Assembly: GCA_019058245.1 (NCBI GenBank)
Contig: JAHPZJ010000008.1
Coordinates: 1 to 64,000 of the forward strand
Direction of reading: 5' to 3'
Source of the DNA: Promethearchaeota archaeon
Lineage (GTDB): Archaea > Asgardarchaeota > Lokiarchaeia > Sigyniarchaeales > SOKP01
Length of the DNA: 64,000 bases
The notes under the pieces are model-generated. The model was not told the DNA's origin. It saw only the letters and a program-made list of their open reading frames with translations, and searched no databases. The position numbers and the translations under genes were made by a program. Shown here one piece after another: positions 36,391-45,869 of the stretch (within the stretch, counting starts at the first letter, position 1; each line of letters opens with the position of its first letter).

Positions 36391-36975
36391 ATGCCCTCTT
36401 GTATAATTTGCCATTTAAACGTTGATGAAAATACAGATTCCCATTATACCTGTAATAATGGTCATCCAGTTCATAGATATTGTCTAGCGGAATGGTTAAT
36501 GCATTCGCAAAATTGTCCCTTATGTAGTGAACCTTATTCTCAAAATTTAATTAATCAATTTAAAGATTATATGGAAAAAAAGGAACAAGAAAAACAAGAA
36601 GCTTTAGATAAGAAATTAGAATTAGAAACGATAAAAAAAATGCAAGAAGCTACCAAAAAAATTATATTTCAGAAATATTTTGAGATTAATGAAAAACAAC
36701 TTAAGCAAGGGCAATATGAAGAAGTAATTGAAAAACTCTTAAATCGATATGACGAAAATTCTGTTGATGAAAATAATTTAAAAGTTCTCTTTTTGTTAGG
36801 AAAAGCAAACTATTTAAAAGGACGATATGATTTAGCAATAAATTTTTTATTTAAATTAGTTAAAATTAAATTTGACTATCCTGATGGATTTTTATATTTA
36901 GGAAAAGCATATGAAAAATTAGGACTTAAAGATAAAGCCCAATGGGCTTATGATCGCGTCAAAGAAAGTAAATAG
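36391..36975 (+). CDS. RING-H2 finger protein with TPR-like helices
   Basis: 194 residues. Cys/His ligands C4, C7, C21, H25, H28, C31, C42 and C45 follow C-x2-C-x13-C-x3-H-x2-H-x2-C-x10-C-x2-C, a complete RING-H2 cross-brace (CIICHLNV...GHPVHRYCLAEWL...NCPLCSEP). A charged coiled coil (50-95) follows, then TPR-like helices (LKVLFLLGKANYLKGRYDLA, PDGFLYLGKAYEKLGLKDKA). In eukaryotes RING-H2 proteins are E3 ubiquitin ligases, and Asgard archaea are known to encode ubiquitin systems with RING proteins. Ligase activity is inference. It ends just before thiDN. Confidence 0.85.
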   Translation: MPSCIICHLNVDENTDSHYTCNNGHPVHRYCLAEWLMHSQNCPLCSEPYSQNLINQFKDYMEKKEQEKQEALDKKLELETIKKMQEATKKIIFQKYFEINEKQLKQGQYEEVIEKLLNRYDENSVDENNLKVLFLLGKANYLKGRYDLAINFLFKLVKIKFDYPDGFLYLGKAYEKLGLKDKAQWAYDRVKESK

Positions 36976-37003
36976 ATTTATTCTTTTTTTACCTATATAT
37001 CTT

Positions 37004-38407
37004 ATGAAACCTATTTGTTTAACAATAGCTGGTGCTGATCCTACTTCTGGTGCAGGAATTCAAGCAGATATCAGAACTTTTGACAGATGTGGTGTTCATC
37101 CTTTTTCTGTAATTACTGCAATTACATTTCAAACAGCTAACAAACTTTTTGGGTATAAATCATTATCAGATGATTTAGAAAGTCAATTGGATGCACTATT
37201 AACAACATATCCGATTAAATATACAAAAATCGGAATGGTTCCAGATTTTAAAACATTAGATATAATTATTAAATATATTAAAAAATATAATTTTGAGATA
37301 GTATTTGATCCTGTTTCAATTTCTAGTGCAGGAGGAAGGCTTTCTAGCGAAGGTTTAGAAATAGAAATTGAAAAAAAATTATTTCCATATGTTAAAATCA
37401 TTACACCAAATAAATCTGAGGCGATTTATTATTCAAATAGAGAGATATATAACACAAGCGAAGAAAATATCGATAATCTTAAAAAAGTAGCTGAAATATT
37501 ACTTAAAAAGCTGTATGGAGATGAAAATTCTCAAAATATTGAAAAAGCTGTTGTAATTAAAAGTGCAATAAGTAGTCACGATGAAGTAATGGACTTAGTC
37601 TTAATTAATAGGAAAAAAAATGATCATTTAGAAAAAGAGTTTCAAACGTTCAAAAAAAATAAAATTCCAGTTAAAGGAAATATTCACGGCACGGGTTGTG
37701 TTTTTTCTTCTGCGATTACCGCATTTTTAGCTAAACAATATTCAATAAAAAAAGCTATTAGCAAAGCAGAATCTTTTTTTAATGAAAAATTTCAAAATTT
37801 TATTCAAATTCCAAAAGAAGGCAAAATCATCGATTTGACTATTCCCGATGAGCATTTAAAAGTAATTAATCAAATAAAACAAATTTATAATTTTATCGCT
37901 CCACTGAAAAAATTTAGCAATCTAATCCCTGAAGTGCGAATGAATATATCTTGTTCACTACCAAATGCGAAATCAAAAACCGATATTGCGGGAGTTGATG
38001 GCAGAATTACAGTTCGTGATGGATATCCTTATGCTTCAGGAGATATTAGTTTTGGTGTTTCTAACCATACTGCTAGATTACTTCTTACAGCAAAAAAGTT
38101 TGATAATTCAGTAAATATAGTAATGAATTTAAAATATAATCCTGAATGGATCAAAGCACTTCAAAATACCACAGATCTTGAACTTCAAGAAATTCATAGA
38201 GAACTTCAACCTAATAAGATTATGATTAAGGAAGAATCTACAATGCAATGGATAATTAAGGAAAGTCTAAGAAATTTAGGAGAAATTCCAGACATTATAT
38301 GGGATAAGGGTTCAATGGGTAAAGAACCTATGATGAGGCTCTTTGGAAAAAGATCAGAAGATATAATTAAGAAATTGAAGTTAATTATAGAAACTATAAA
38401 AATATAA
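37004..38407 (+). CDS. thiDN: Bifunctional hydroxymethylpyrimidine (phosphate) kinase ThiD / thiamine-phosphate synthase ThiN
   Basis: 467 residues. The N-terminal domain starts MKPICLTIAGADPTSGAGIQ and carries the ThiD ribokinase-fold motifs, including TPNKSEA and NIHGTGCVFSSAITAFLA (anion hole and catalytic Asp-equivalent region). The C-terminal about 170 residues are ThiN, with ARSKTDIAGVDGR-like NAKSKTDIAGVDGRITVRDG and GVSNHTARLLLTA. ThiD phosphorylates HMP and HMP-P; ThiN joins HMP-PP and thiazole phosphate. ATG 37004 is chosen over an upstream in-frame ATT/TTG-rich extension (36950) that would overlap the RING gene. It is convergent with thiC. Confidence 0.95.
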   Translation: MKPICLTIAGADPTSGAGIQADIRTFDRCGVHPFSVITAITFQTANKLFGYKSLSDDLESQLDALLTTYPIKYTKIGMVPDFKTLDIIIKYIKKYNFEIVFDPVSISSAGGRLSSEGLEIEIEKKLFPYVKIITPNKSEAIYYSNREIYNTSEENIDNLKKVAEILLKKLYGDENSQNIEKAVVIKSAISSHDEVMDLVLINRKKNDHLEKEFQTFKKNKIPVKGNIHGTGCVFSSAITAFLAKQYSIKKAISKAESFFNEKFQNFIQIPKEGKIIDLTIPDEHLKVINQIKQIYNFIAPLKKFSNLIPEVRMNISCSLPNAKSKTDIAGVDGRITVRDGYPYASGDISFGVSNHTARLLLTAKKFDNSVNIVMNLKYNPEWIKALQNTTDLELQEIHRELQPNKIMIKEESTMQWIIKESLRNLGEIPDIIWDKGSMGKEPMMRLFGKRSEDIIKKLKLIIETIKI

Positions 38408-38427
38408 ATAGTACTAAACTATGTCCA

Positions 38428-38442
38428 AACACATAAGGTGTT
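38428..38442. terminator. Small palindrome between convergent thiDN and thiC
   Basis: AACAC-ATAAG-GTGTT, a perfect 5-bp stem in the 55-bp gap between the two thiamine genes. It is symmetric and so could act in either direction. No long T-run follows on either side, so the terminator role is only possible. Confidence 0.3.
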
Positions 38443-38462
38443 AAATAAAAATAAGAAATCTC

Positions 38463-39767
38463 TCACTTCTTAGATTTTTTTTTGTTTTCCAAAGCTTCTT
38501 TTAATAATTTTATCGCACAAAAATCTCCACACATAGAACATTCATCATCTTCTTGAGTAGCACCATTTCGATAATGTACTTGTCGGGATAATTCAGGATC
38601 AATTGATTGATTTATCATTTCTTCCCAGTTGAGGTTTTTTCGAGCAATATCCATTCTATAATCCCAGTCTGAGACTTTTTTACCGTATTTAGCTATATTT
38701 ACAGCATGAGCAGCAATTTTTGAGGCAATTACACCGTGTTTTACTTCCTCTCTATTTGGTAAGGCTAAGTGTTCTGAAGGAGTTACATAACATAAATAAT
38801 CTGCACCCGCTAAACCTGCTATAACTCCTCCAATAGCGCTGACAAGATGGTCATAGCCAGGAGCAATATCAGTAACTAAAGGTCCTAATACATAAAATGG
38901 CGCCTCATCACATATTGATTTTTGAATTTTAACATTTCTTTCAATTTCATTGGCAGGAATATGTCCAGGTCCTTCGACCATTACTTGAATATTTGACGCT
39001 CTTGCTCTTTTCACGAGTTTAGAAATTTCAATTAATTCTTGTATTTGAGAATAATCTGTAGAATCAAAAATCGCTCCTGGTCTAAATCCATCTCCTAATG
39101 AAAGCGTAAAATCATATTCTCTTGCTAAATCTAATAAATAGTCATAATTACGATTAAAAGGATTCTCACTATCATTTTCTAAAATCCAAGAGGCTAAAAA
39201 TGTTCCTCCTCTCGATACGATTCCCATTGTCCTTGGATGATCAACTAAATAATTTACAATTTCTTTTGTTACGCCTACATGAATGGTAAAGAAGTCTACG
39301 CCTTCTTTTGCTTGCTCTTCAACAACGTGGAACATATCATCTTCATCCATATGGATAATTGCTCCCTTATTTTCAATAGCACGTAAACCAGATTGATAGA
39401 TTGGAACTGTTCCAAGAGGAACTTTTATTTCATTAAGAATTCTTTTTCGAATAGTCTGAACATCTTTTTCAGTAATTCCTGTACTTAAATCCATAACTGT
39501 ATCTGATCCATATTTAACCGCGATTCTAGCTTTTTCAATCTCTTCTTCAACATTACATACTGTTTTAGAAGAACCAATATTCGCATTAATTTTCACAAGT
39601 AGTCCTTTCCCAATACCTATAGGAGGATCTAATTCTCTTCTATTCGATTTAGGGATAACTATTCTTCCATTTTCGATTCCTTTTCTTATAAATTCAACAT
39701 CTACCTGCTCGTTAGTAGCAACTATTTCCATTTCTTTAGTAATTTTTCCATTTTTGGCAATTTTCAT
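38463..39767 (-). CDS. thiC: Phosphomethylpyrimidine synthase ThiC
   Basis: 434 residues from ATG 39767 (a TTG lies 12 bp upstream). Landmarks: VKINANIGSSKTVCNVEEE, SDTVMDLSTGITEKDV, FTIHVGVTKEI, SRGGTFLASWILEN, VEGPGHIPANEIERN, GPLVTDIAPGYDHLVSAIGG, and the C-terminal Fe-S motif CSMCGDFC. This unusual radical SAM enzyme converts aminoimidazole ribotide to HMP phosphate. The C-x2-C-x3-C spacing is the shorter version found in archaeal and some clostridial enzymes. No THI-box/TPP riboswitch was seen upstream. Confidence 0.97.
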   Translation of the reverse strand: MKIAKNGKITKEMEIVATNEQVDVEFIRKGIENGRIVIPKSNRRELDPPIGIGKGLLVKINANIGSSKTVCNVEEEIEKARIAVKYGSDTVMDLSTGITEKDVQTIRKRILNEIKVPLGTVPIYQSGLRAIENKGAIIHMDEDDMFHVVEEQAKEGVDFFTIHVGVTKEIVNYLVDHPRTMGIVSRGGTFLASWILENDSENPFNRNYDYLLDLAREYDFTLSLGDGFRPGAIFDSTDYSQIQELIEISKLVKRARASNIQVMVEGPGHIPANEIERNVKIQKSICDEAPFYVLGPLVTDIAPGYDHLVSAIGGVIAGLAGADYLCYVTPSEHLALPNREEVKHGVIASKIAAHAVNIAKYGKKVSDWDYRMDIARKNLNWEEMINQSIDPELSRQVHYRNGATQEDDECSMCGDFCAIKLLKEALENKKKSKK

Positions 39768-39969
39768 CAATGTGGACAAATTATTGAACCTTTAAATGAT
39801 TTCTTTTTCCTATATCATTAAATTGTACTCTATAACATTATAATATTGTTAAAATTATATTTTTTTGTTTTATGAACTAAAATAGTTGATGATTAGAAAA
39901 ACTAAAAGCAAAGAAAATTTGAAATTAATATCAATTTGGATAATATAGGGTAAATATCAAATCCACAAA

Positions 39970-41379
39970 TTATTTAGAATGAGTGATAAGATATTCTCTA
40001 AATGTACACATCTTATCTAAAGCCTTAGCTAATAAATCCACTGACTCGAATACTGGAATGTTTAATTTAAATAGCTCTCTTTTGAAAAGTATTTTATCAG
40101 CAAAATCGCTCGTATCATCTATAACTTTATATGCTAAACAAATTAGTGGTTTTTTCATCTTCTTATAAGCTCGCTTAATAGTTTCAAGATACTCATGACC
40201 ATATCTATGGGTTTTAATGAAAATTACTCCAGAGATATTAGGATCAGAATCCAAGGTTATTAGAGTTCTATAGAATATTTCTGAGTTATTCATACTTCCA
40301 CCTAGATCCAGAGGATTTCGAAAAATTGTATTCACATCAGGAACAAATTCTCTAAATTCCTCAACCGTTTGGGGTGATAATTTAGGCACTCTTAAATTAT
40401 TTCTTTCAAAAATATCAGTAGTTTCAATTGAAGCACCACCTCCTCCCGTAGTAATTGCCACATTTCTATCCAGAGGTTTGTTGCTGATATGTTGAAATAA
40501 CATTGCTAAATTAATTAATTCAGTTGAATTATTTACAATTAAGGCACCAGTTTGTTTAGCCACAGCATCCCATATTTTTAAAGATCCTGCTAAACCCCCA
40601 GTATGGGACATGATTGTTTCTCTTGTAGCCTCTCCACTACCTACTTTCCAAAGGATAACAGGCTTTCCCTTCAATGTTAATTCCTTAACAACTTTCATAA
40701 ATTTTCTACCAATGTCTATACTTTTAATATTTTCAACGTAGAGCCCAACAATTTTTGTCTCCATATCATGTAAAAAATATTGCAAGAAATCTACGAAATT
40801 TAAATCGATTTGATTTCCAATTGATACAACTTTGCTAGGATATGTACCATAGACTGATTGCGCTTTTGCTGAAATATGAATTGCTAAACCTCCAGATTGA
40901 AAAATACCTGCAAAATTACCAGATTGATTAGTTAAAAGTGTACGTGAAAATGAAACATGATTTTTAGGGATAAAAGTCCCTAGACAATTTGGTCCAATTA
41001 TTCGAATTTTATATTTTCTTGCAATTTCAAGAACCTCTACCTCTAAATGACGATTTCCTACCTCTGAAAATCCTGATGCAAAAATAGTAACAAATGGGAC
41101 ACTTTTCTTTCCACATTCTTCTAAGACCAGCGGACAGATTCTTGCAGGAACCGCAAGTATGACATAATCAAGAGATTCTTCTTCGGGAACCTCCAAAATA
41201 GAACCATAAACAGGAATATCCATAATAATGCGCCCTTTTAAGTTTGGATTTACCAGATAAATAGGCTTCTCATAACCAATATTTAAAAGAGCTTCAATAA
41301 AAAAAGTCCCTGCGGATTTTTCATTGGCACCTATTATAGTTATACAGCTAGGATTGAACAATCTTTCGAAATCAGTCAT
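39970..41379 (-). CDS. ADP-forming acyl-CoA synthetase alpha-type subunit (acetyl-CoA synthetase/succinyl-CoA ligase fold)
   Basis: 469 residues from ATG 41379 (TTG 41394 and GTG 41382 are in frame upstream). CoA-binding domain: DFERLFNPSCITIIGANEKSAG split over the start, YLVNPNLKGR, VILAVPA. Succinyl-CoA-ligase-like: GPNCLGTFIP, GIFQSGGLAIHISAKAQ. The phospho-histidine loop is MSHTGGLAGS. ITTGGGGASIETTDIFE and RNPLDLGG complete the third domain. It makes ATP from acyl-CoA in fermenting archaea together with an ATP-grasp beta subunit, which is not in this neighbourhood. Confidence 0.9.
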   Translation of the reverse strand: MTDFERLFNPSCITIIGANEKSAGTFFIEALLNIGYEKPIYLVNPNLKGRIIMDIPVYGSILEVPEEESLDYVILAVPARICPLVLEECGKKSVPFVTIFASGFSEVGNRHLEVEVLEIARKYKIRIIGPNCLGTFIPKNHVSFSRTLLTNQSGNFAGIFQSGGLAIHISAKAQSVYGTYPSKVVSIGNQIDLNFVDFLQYFLHDMETKIVGLYVENIKSIDIGRKFMKVVKELTLKGKPVILWKVGSGEATRETIMSHTGGLAGSLKIWDAVAKQTGALIVNNSTELINLAMLFQHISNKPLDRNVAITTGGGGASIETTDIFERNNLRVPKLSPQTVEEFREFVPDVNTIFRNPLDLGGSMNNSEIFYRTLITLDSDPNISGVIFIKTHRYGHEYLETIKRAYKKMKKPLICLAYKVIDDTSDFADKILFKRELFKLNIPVFESVDLLAKALDKMCTFREYLITHSK

Positions 41380-41668
41380 CACAAAACATATCAATTTTGA
41401 TTTAGAATTACTAAAATCAAAAAAATGAATAAAGTTAAAACTTTGCTTATTTTTTTTTGTTATATCAATCCTAACAACAAAAATTTATTTTTTTATCAGA
41501 AAAATCAAAGTGAACTACACCAAACCTAAAAATCGTGATATACTACAAGTATGCAACTATTCCTAATACGGGTTAGTCTTTATGTCTTAAATAACCTACG
41601 AAATATTCTCTTTAAATCAAAATTAAATTAAAGTTAAATAAATAATTTTATTTGGTGGATTAAGATTA

Positions 41669-41989
41669 TTAGGGCATCCTTTTTCCTATCACAGTCATAG
41701 CTTCTTCTACAGTTGCCCAAACTTCAATTGAATATTCAAATCCTTCAATACTTTGGAACATCGCCATTTGAGTGCGAGCACGAGTTAGAGCTTCTTCCAG
41801 TTTTCCTTCCTTAACCTTACTGATACCAAGGGTTTTTATCCCTTCAGAACCTGTTTTTACTGCAGCAGGGACAATCTCTTCAACCAAAGATTCATCTACA
41901 GGAAATTTATTTAACATTTCAAGATAAACTTTAACAACTTCTTCGGTCTTATGGCTAGGATACCAAGTATATACAAAAATATATGTCAT
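41669..41989 (-). CDS. Small conserved-looking protein, possible dimeric alpha-beta barrel
   Basis: 106 residues, family not recognised. The pattern of strand-helix-strand (MTYIFVYTWYPSHKTEEVVK, EIVPAAVKTGSEGIKTLG, SIEGFEYSIEVWATVEEA) resembles dimeric ferredoxin-like barrel proteins such as ABM/YCII-type. It has a good ribosome-binding site (GAGGTAAATT before ATG). It has a large 274-bp spacer downstream. Function unknown. Confidence 0.7.
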   Translation of the reverse strand: MTYIFVYTWYPSHKTEEVVKVYLEMLNKFPVDESLVEEIVPAAVKTGSEGIKTLGISKVKEGKLEEALTRARTQMAMFQSIEGFEYSIEVWATVEEAMTVIGKRMP

Positions 41990-42139
41990 AATTTACCTCT
42001 TTTAAATTTTATTTTAAATAATTTGAATTCGATGTGATTAATACTATGATTTTTTATTATAAAAATCCTTACATTTTTGTATAGAAAATGGTCTTATGAA
42101 TATGAAAAAAGAATGGACGGTTTTAATAAATCATAGGTT

Positions 42140-42610
42140 TTAATCATATCCAATTTTTAATTGTTTTAAGAGTTCTATCAAAGATTTTGTTAAGTTGTAA
42201 TTTTTCAATTCCTCAAATGGGACAAATTTTGCATCTAAGGCATCATCTGCAGCTCTAGGTGGTTGATTAAGATCCCCTTCGATTTGTTCGATAAAGTAAT
42301 TAAGTAATACATAATGATATTCGATTTTTCCATTCTTATCATACATAATCTTATCAATAATTCCTGCTAATTTGGTCACTTTCACTTTAAAACCTGTTTC
42401 CTCATATGCTTCTCTCTCCGCTGCCTTTTTGACTTCTTCTCCTAGATCTAAATGCCCTCCAGGAATACTCCAATATCCTGCATCTGGATCGTATTTTCTT
42501 TTTACTAATAATAAATGGTTATTTCGAATTAAGAGTACTCCTACTCCAACGTGGGGCCTAATAGGATATTTCCTTGTATCAAAAGCAGTTAAATCTTCTC
42601 TATTTACCAT
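42140..42610 (-). CDS. Nudix hydrolase
   Basis: 156 residues. A full Nudix box G-x5-E-x7-R-E-A-Y-E-E-T-G occurs as GHLDLGEEVKKAAEREAYEETG (one unbroken box, residues about 55-76). The preceding SIPGGHL and VGVLLIRNNHLLLVKRKYDP are typical of ADP-ribose/8-oxo-dGTP type members. It hydrolyses a nucleoside diphosphate linked to X; the substrate is not predictable. It is divergent from the phosphatase gene with an 78-bp gap. Confidence 0.95.
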   Translation of the reverse strand: MVNREDLTAFDTRKYPIRPHVGVGVLLIRNNHLLLVKRKYDPDAGYWSIPGGHLDLGEEVKKAAEREAYEETGFKVKVTKLAGIIDKIMYDKNGKIEYHYVLLNYFIEQIEGDLNQPPRAADDALDAKFVPFEELKNYNLTKSLIELLKQLKIGYD

Positions 42611-42688
42611 AATTCTATATTTAATAATCTTTAATAGGTATTAATACGATAGAAAGAATATAAGGATTCATTAATATTTATTTCTCAT

Positions 42689-43174
42689 ATGGTTCGTCCA
42701 TGGTATTGGCCAAAAAATGGTATGCCCGATAGAGCGGTTCCTTTTTCATGGATAGTTAAAAATAAGATGGCAGCTTCATGGTGGCCAGATAAGGAAGTAA
42801 TTGAGAGATACAAAAAAGAAGGAATTAAGGCTGTTGTGAATTGCTCTGAGTTTAACAATGAGAAAGAAATCTCTCCTTATTTTAAATATTTTCATATTAA
42901 TATCCCCGACTATGGAACTCCCACAGAGACTCAAATAAAAAAATTCCTAGAAATTACCAGCAAATTTGGAGCTAATAGGGATCCGATTGTTGTTCACTGT
43001 GTAGCAGGTTGCGGAAGAACGGGGATAATGATTGTAGTGTGGGCTGCGTATAATGGCTATATTCCAAATGGAGTGGATCCAGTAAAATGGATTCGAAACC
43101 TTAGACCTTGTTCTTTAGAAACAAAGGAACAAATGGATTTAGCACGAAAAATGGCTAAAAAGTATCAAAAATAA
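42689..43174 (+). CDS. Dual-specificity/tyrosine phosphatase-like protein
   Basis: 161 residues. The P-loop is VVHCVAGCGRTGIMIV, an H-C-x5-R-T-G signature. The general-acid Asp is probable in NIPDYGTPTE. Upstream VNCSEFNNE and YFKYFHINIPD agree with the DSP fold, downstream WIRNLRPCSLETKEQMD with its last helix. It dephosphorylates Tyr/Ser/Thr proteins or other phosphoesters in the cytosol. Such enzymes are common in archaea; a substrate is unknown. Confidence 0.93.
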   Translation: MVRPWYWPKNGMPDRAVPFSWIVKNKMAASWWPDKEVIERYKKEGIKAVVNCSEFNNEKEISPYFKYFHINIPDYGTPTETQIKKFLEITSKFGANRDPIVVHCVAGCGRTGIMIVVWAAYNGYIPNGVDPVKWIRNLRPCSLETKEQMDLARKMAKKYQK

Positions 43175-43261
43175 CTTTAATGTAAAGTATTTAAGAGTGG
43201 AATATATTTTATTATTAGGTATATAATTTTTTGATTGTAAAATTTGTTTTAAGGCGGGATA

Positions 43262-44428
43262 TTGATGCAAAAATCTGACTATATATACATGATTACGGAT
43301 AATATAATGGTTTATCAGATTAATCTGCCAACAGAACTACAGGGAAATAATCTAAATGAGCATTTAAATAGATATAATGATGAATATCTTAAAATTATTG
43401 CAGGATTTAATAAAAATTTCTTAGAACATTTTTTAATTATATCAAAAGGACGAAATCCGCAAGATTTTATAGAGATTCTTAAAAAAATGGAAAAAGTTTC
43501 TTTCATGATTGGTCCTACTGGAAATTTAAGTTATCTTACATCTAATCAAATCCAATATATTCTTACTCAGTTAGGATCTTTAAATTTAAGAGAGATAGAA
43601 GAAATTAAAATAAGTAAAATTGCAGATGAACAGATAGAAAAAGAATTTGGATCATCACATGATGGTTCATCGGCATTAGAACGCCAATTATCTAGCGCAG
43701 CATTTTATTTACAATCTATTGGATATTCAAATCAAGATATACAAGAACTATTTAATGAAGTGAGACAGGATCCTTTGAAGATAGATGCTTTATTCAACTT
43801 ACAACCTAAAGAAATTTACAGTATGCCAGAAGAAATACACCCAAGAAGTAATCCGCCATCGAGATCTCAACCAACTTCAACTACTCAATCTACGTCTATT
43901 GAAAACAGTCAAGAAACTCAAAATGCGATTGATCAACACGTTCAAGCAGTTCAACATGAAATTTCCGGAGAAAGAGCTAAAAAAGTTGAAGAAATAATGC
44001 AATCAATAAAGGATCATGTTAAAGAGCATATGAATGAGCGTTATGAGAGAGTATTTAGACAGATTCATCCTGATCGGTTAAATCGAGCTTTCAAAATGCT
44101 GAAAGAGACAAAAAGGAAATCAAAAAGGATGAGTCTTTATTTAGAATGGTTTTTTTGCTCTCATCTTTTAGCCAATATTGAAGTAAAGGTTGAACATTGG
44201 CAAACTAGTAGTGCCGCGGGTCATGGACAAACAGGAGTATATACTGCGGGAATAAGTTTTTCTCGATATGACAATATTATAAGGGATTTTCCAGATGATA
44301 AATTAACAAAAGTAATAAACATATCAAGAAAGATACTTCAAAATCCGACTAAAAAAGCAATTCAAAAGTTAGCTACAGACTTAGTAGCTGAAACTGGATT
44401 CGATGAGCATCTTTATTTTACAGATTGA
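43262..44428 (+). CDS. Orphan protein with N- and C-terminal domains joined by Ser/Thr/Gln linker
   Basis: About 388 residues (TTG 43262, ATG 43265 likely the true start), family not recognised. Residues 1-130 form an alpha/beta domain (MITDNIMVYQINLPTEL, FIEILKKMEKVSFMIG), then a helical UBA-like piece AAFYLQSIGYSNQDIQELFNE with its hydrophobic helix pattern, then a disordered linker (NPPSRSQPTSTTQSTSIEN) and a helical C-terminal domain (HPDRLNRAFKMLKETK, WFFCSHLLANIEVKVEHW). The UBA-like piece is a weak resemblance. It is followed by a metallophosphoesterase on the same strand. Confidence 0.6.
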   Translation: MMQKSDYIYMITDNIMVYQINLPTELQGNNLNEHLNRYNDEYLKIIAGFNKNFLEHFLIISKGRNPQDFIEILKKMEKVSFMIGPTGNLSYLTSNQIQYILTQLGSLNLREIEEIKISKIADEQIEKEFGSSHDGSSALERQLSSAAFYLQSIGYSNQDIQELFNEVRQDPLKIDALFNLQPKEIYSMPEEIHPRSNPPSRSQPTSTTQSTSIENSQETQNAIDQHVQAVQHEISGERAKKVEEIMQSIKDHVKEHMNERYERVFRQIHPDRLNRAFKMLKETKRKSKRMSLYLEWFFCSHLLANIEVKVEHWQTSSAAGHGQTGVYTAGISFSRYDNIIRDFPDDKLTKVINISRKILQNPTKKAIQKLATDLVAETGFDEHLYFTD

Positions 44429-44582
44429 TTAGGTCACTAATCTTGAATAGATAGATTAAATAAAGACAAACTTTAAATATTAATCTTACAAAATTGTAAT
44501 TAATTTATTTAATCCAACTATAAACCCCAAAAATTAAATATATTTCATAACCAAGTTTAAGAATTTTAAAGGTGAAATAAAA

Positions 44583-45869
44583 ATGGATTTACAGTTTCTT
44601 GCTATATCCGACACTCATGTGGGTGAAGATACCTCTTTGCTTTCATTTCCTCGCGGACGCCAGCATTTATGGCGTACTTTACTAGAAAAATTTGGCAATG
44701 GACAAAAATTTAATATTAAAGAACTTATTTTAGTGGGAGATATCCCTGATACAGCACTATCATCAATATCTCAAGCTATCACTCAAACAAATGCTTTTAT
44801 TCAAACTATGGGAAGTGCTGCTGACATTGATAAAGTTATATATATCCCTGGAAACCATGATCATACGTTATGGACAGATTACATAAGATTACGATCTAAT
44901 AACCCTAAGCTGAAATATCGCATAACTCCTCCACAAGGTGAATTTATTGTTGAAAAAAATAAAAAATGCGATGATCCCGGTAGTGAATATCTTCTAACTC
45001 TATTTTTTGGTTATCCCTTTGGCCCAGCCTGGACAAAAATTCAAGATCAGAATACAAATAGAAAATTCGATTTTATTATCGCTAACCCATTATATGCCAA
45101 AGAGTATAATAATCGTACCTATATCTTCACTCATGGAACGCATTTTAAAAGTGTAGTCACTGCTCCTGTAATTATAAAAAAAATTATTGATTATTCACAA
45201 TTAGATAAATTGCTTGCGAATCTCAATATTGAGTCAGATTGTGATGTAAGTAAAGCTACAAGCTTAGAAAATCTTGAAGAAATTGTGGCCCCTTTTGTGG
45301 ATTCCCTTTGGATCAGTTCAAAAAATAATCCTAACTCCAGATCAGATAAATTGTGGTATCTTTTTTCTGTTTTAAGTAAAAGATTTGAAAAAATCAGAAA
45401 GGTTCCACTTCAAAGTGATCGTTTTAATTTTTCGAATTTTCAAGATGTTAGTGAAGATAGAATCATAAAATTCAATGGAAATAACTCAATAAAACTACTA
45501 AAAATTTACTTTCTTAATCATTTATTCTCTTTCCTTAAAGATTATAGACTACTAAAAGAAAATCTAACATTTGTATATGGAGATACACACGATGGGGGTT
45601 GGGGAGAAATTGAAGAAGAATATATTGATCCACCAAAGATTAATGTACGGATTTTTAATTGCGGAGCTTGGGTTGTTCATGATGAGAAAAATCATCCTCC
45701 TTGTCATGTTTTTGCTGTTGATAACCCTGGAAATGAATATCTTCTTGACGTTTCGTTCAAAGATGTGAAAATGTTAGATACATCACTACTCAAACTTGCT
45801 GCTACTGATTTTGAGAATCATAGTGAAAGTGTTAGCCGTTTATTACGTTTTGTACTGGATAGGTTTTAA
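44583..45869 (+). CDS. Metallophosphoesterase (calcineurin-like)
   Basis: 428 residues. Motifs: AISDTHVGED (D, H), LILVGDIPDTA (GDxxD), IYIPGNHDHTLW (GNHD), IFTHGTHFK (H) and FVYGDTHDGGWGE, where the usual GHTH is GDTH, an altered last ligand. A ribosome-binding site AAAGGTGAA lies 8 nt before ATG 44583. It is unlike the enzyme at 12074 in size and in lacking a basic N-terminal domain. The changed motif may affect the second metal. Substrate unknown. Confidence 0.87.
   Translation: MDLQFLAISDTHVGEDTSLLSFPRGRQHLWRTLLEKFGNGQKFNIKELILVGDIPDTALSSISQAITQTNAFIQTMGSAADIDKVIYIPGNHDHTLWTDYIRLRSNNPKLKYRITPPQGEFIVEKNKKCDDPGSEYLLTLFFGYPFGPAWTKIQDQNTNRKFDFIIANPLYAKEYNNRTYIFTHGTHFKSVVTAPVIIKKIIDYSQLDKLLANLNIESDCDVSKATSLENLEEIVAPFVDSLWISSKNNPNSRSDKLWYLFSVLSKRFEKIRKVPLQSDRFNFSNFQDVSEDRIIKFNGNNSIKLLKIYFLNHLFSFLKDYRLLKENLTFVYGDTHDGGWGEIEEEYIDPPKINVRIFNCGAWVVHDEKNHPPCHVFAVDNPGNEYLLDVSFKDVKMLDTSLLKLAATDFENHSESVSRLLRFVLDRF

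Noticed and set aside
39780..39969. TPP riboswitch upstream of thiC
   Set aside because: The conserved CTGAGA and ACCTGATC-type elements are absent on the minus strand.
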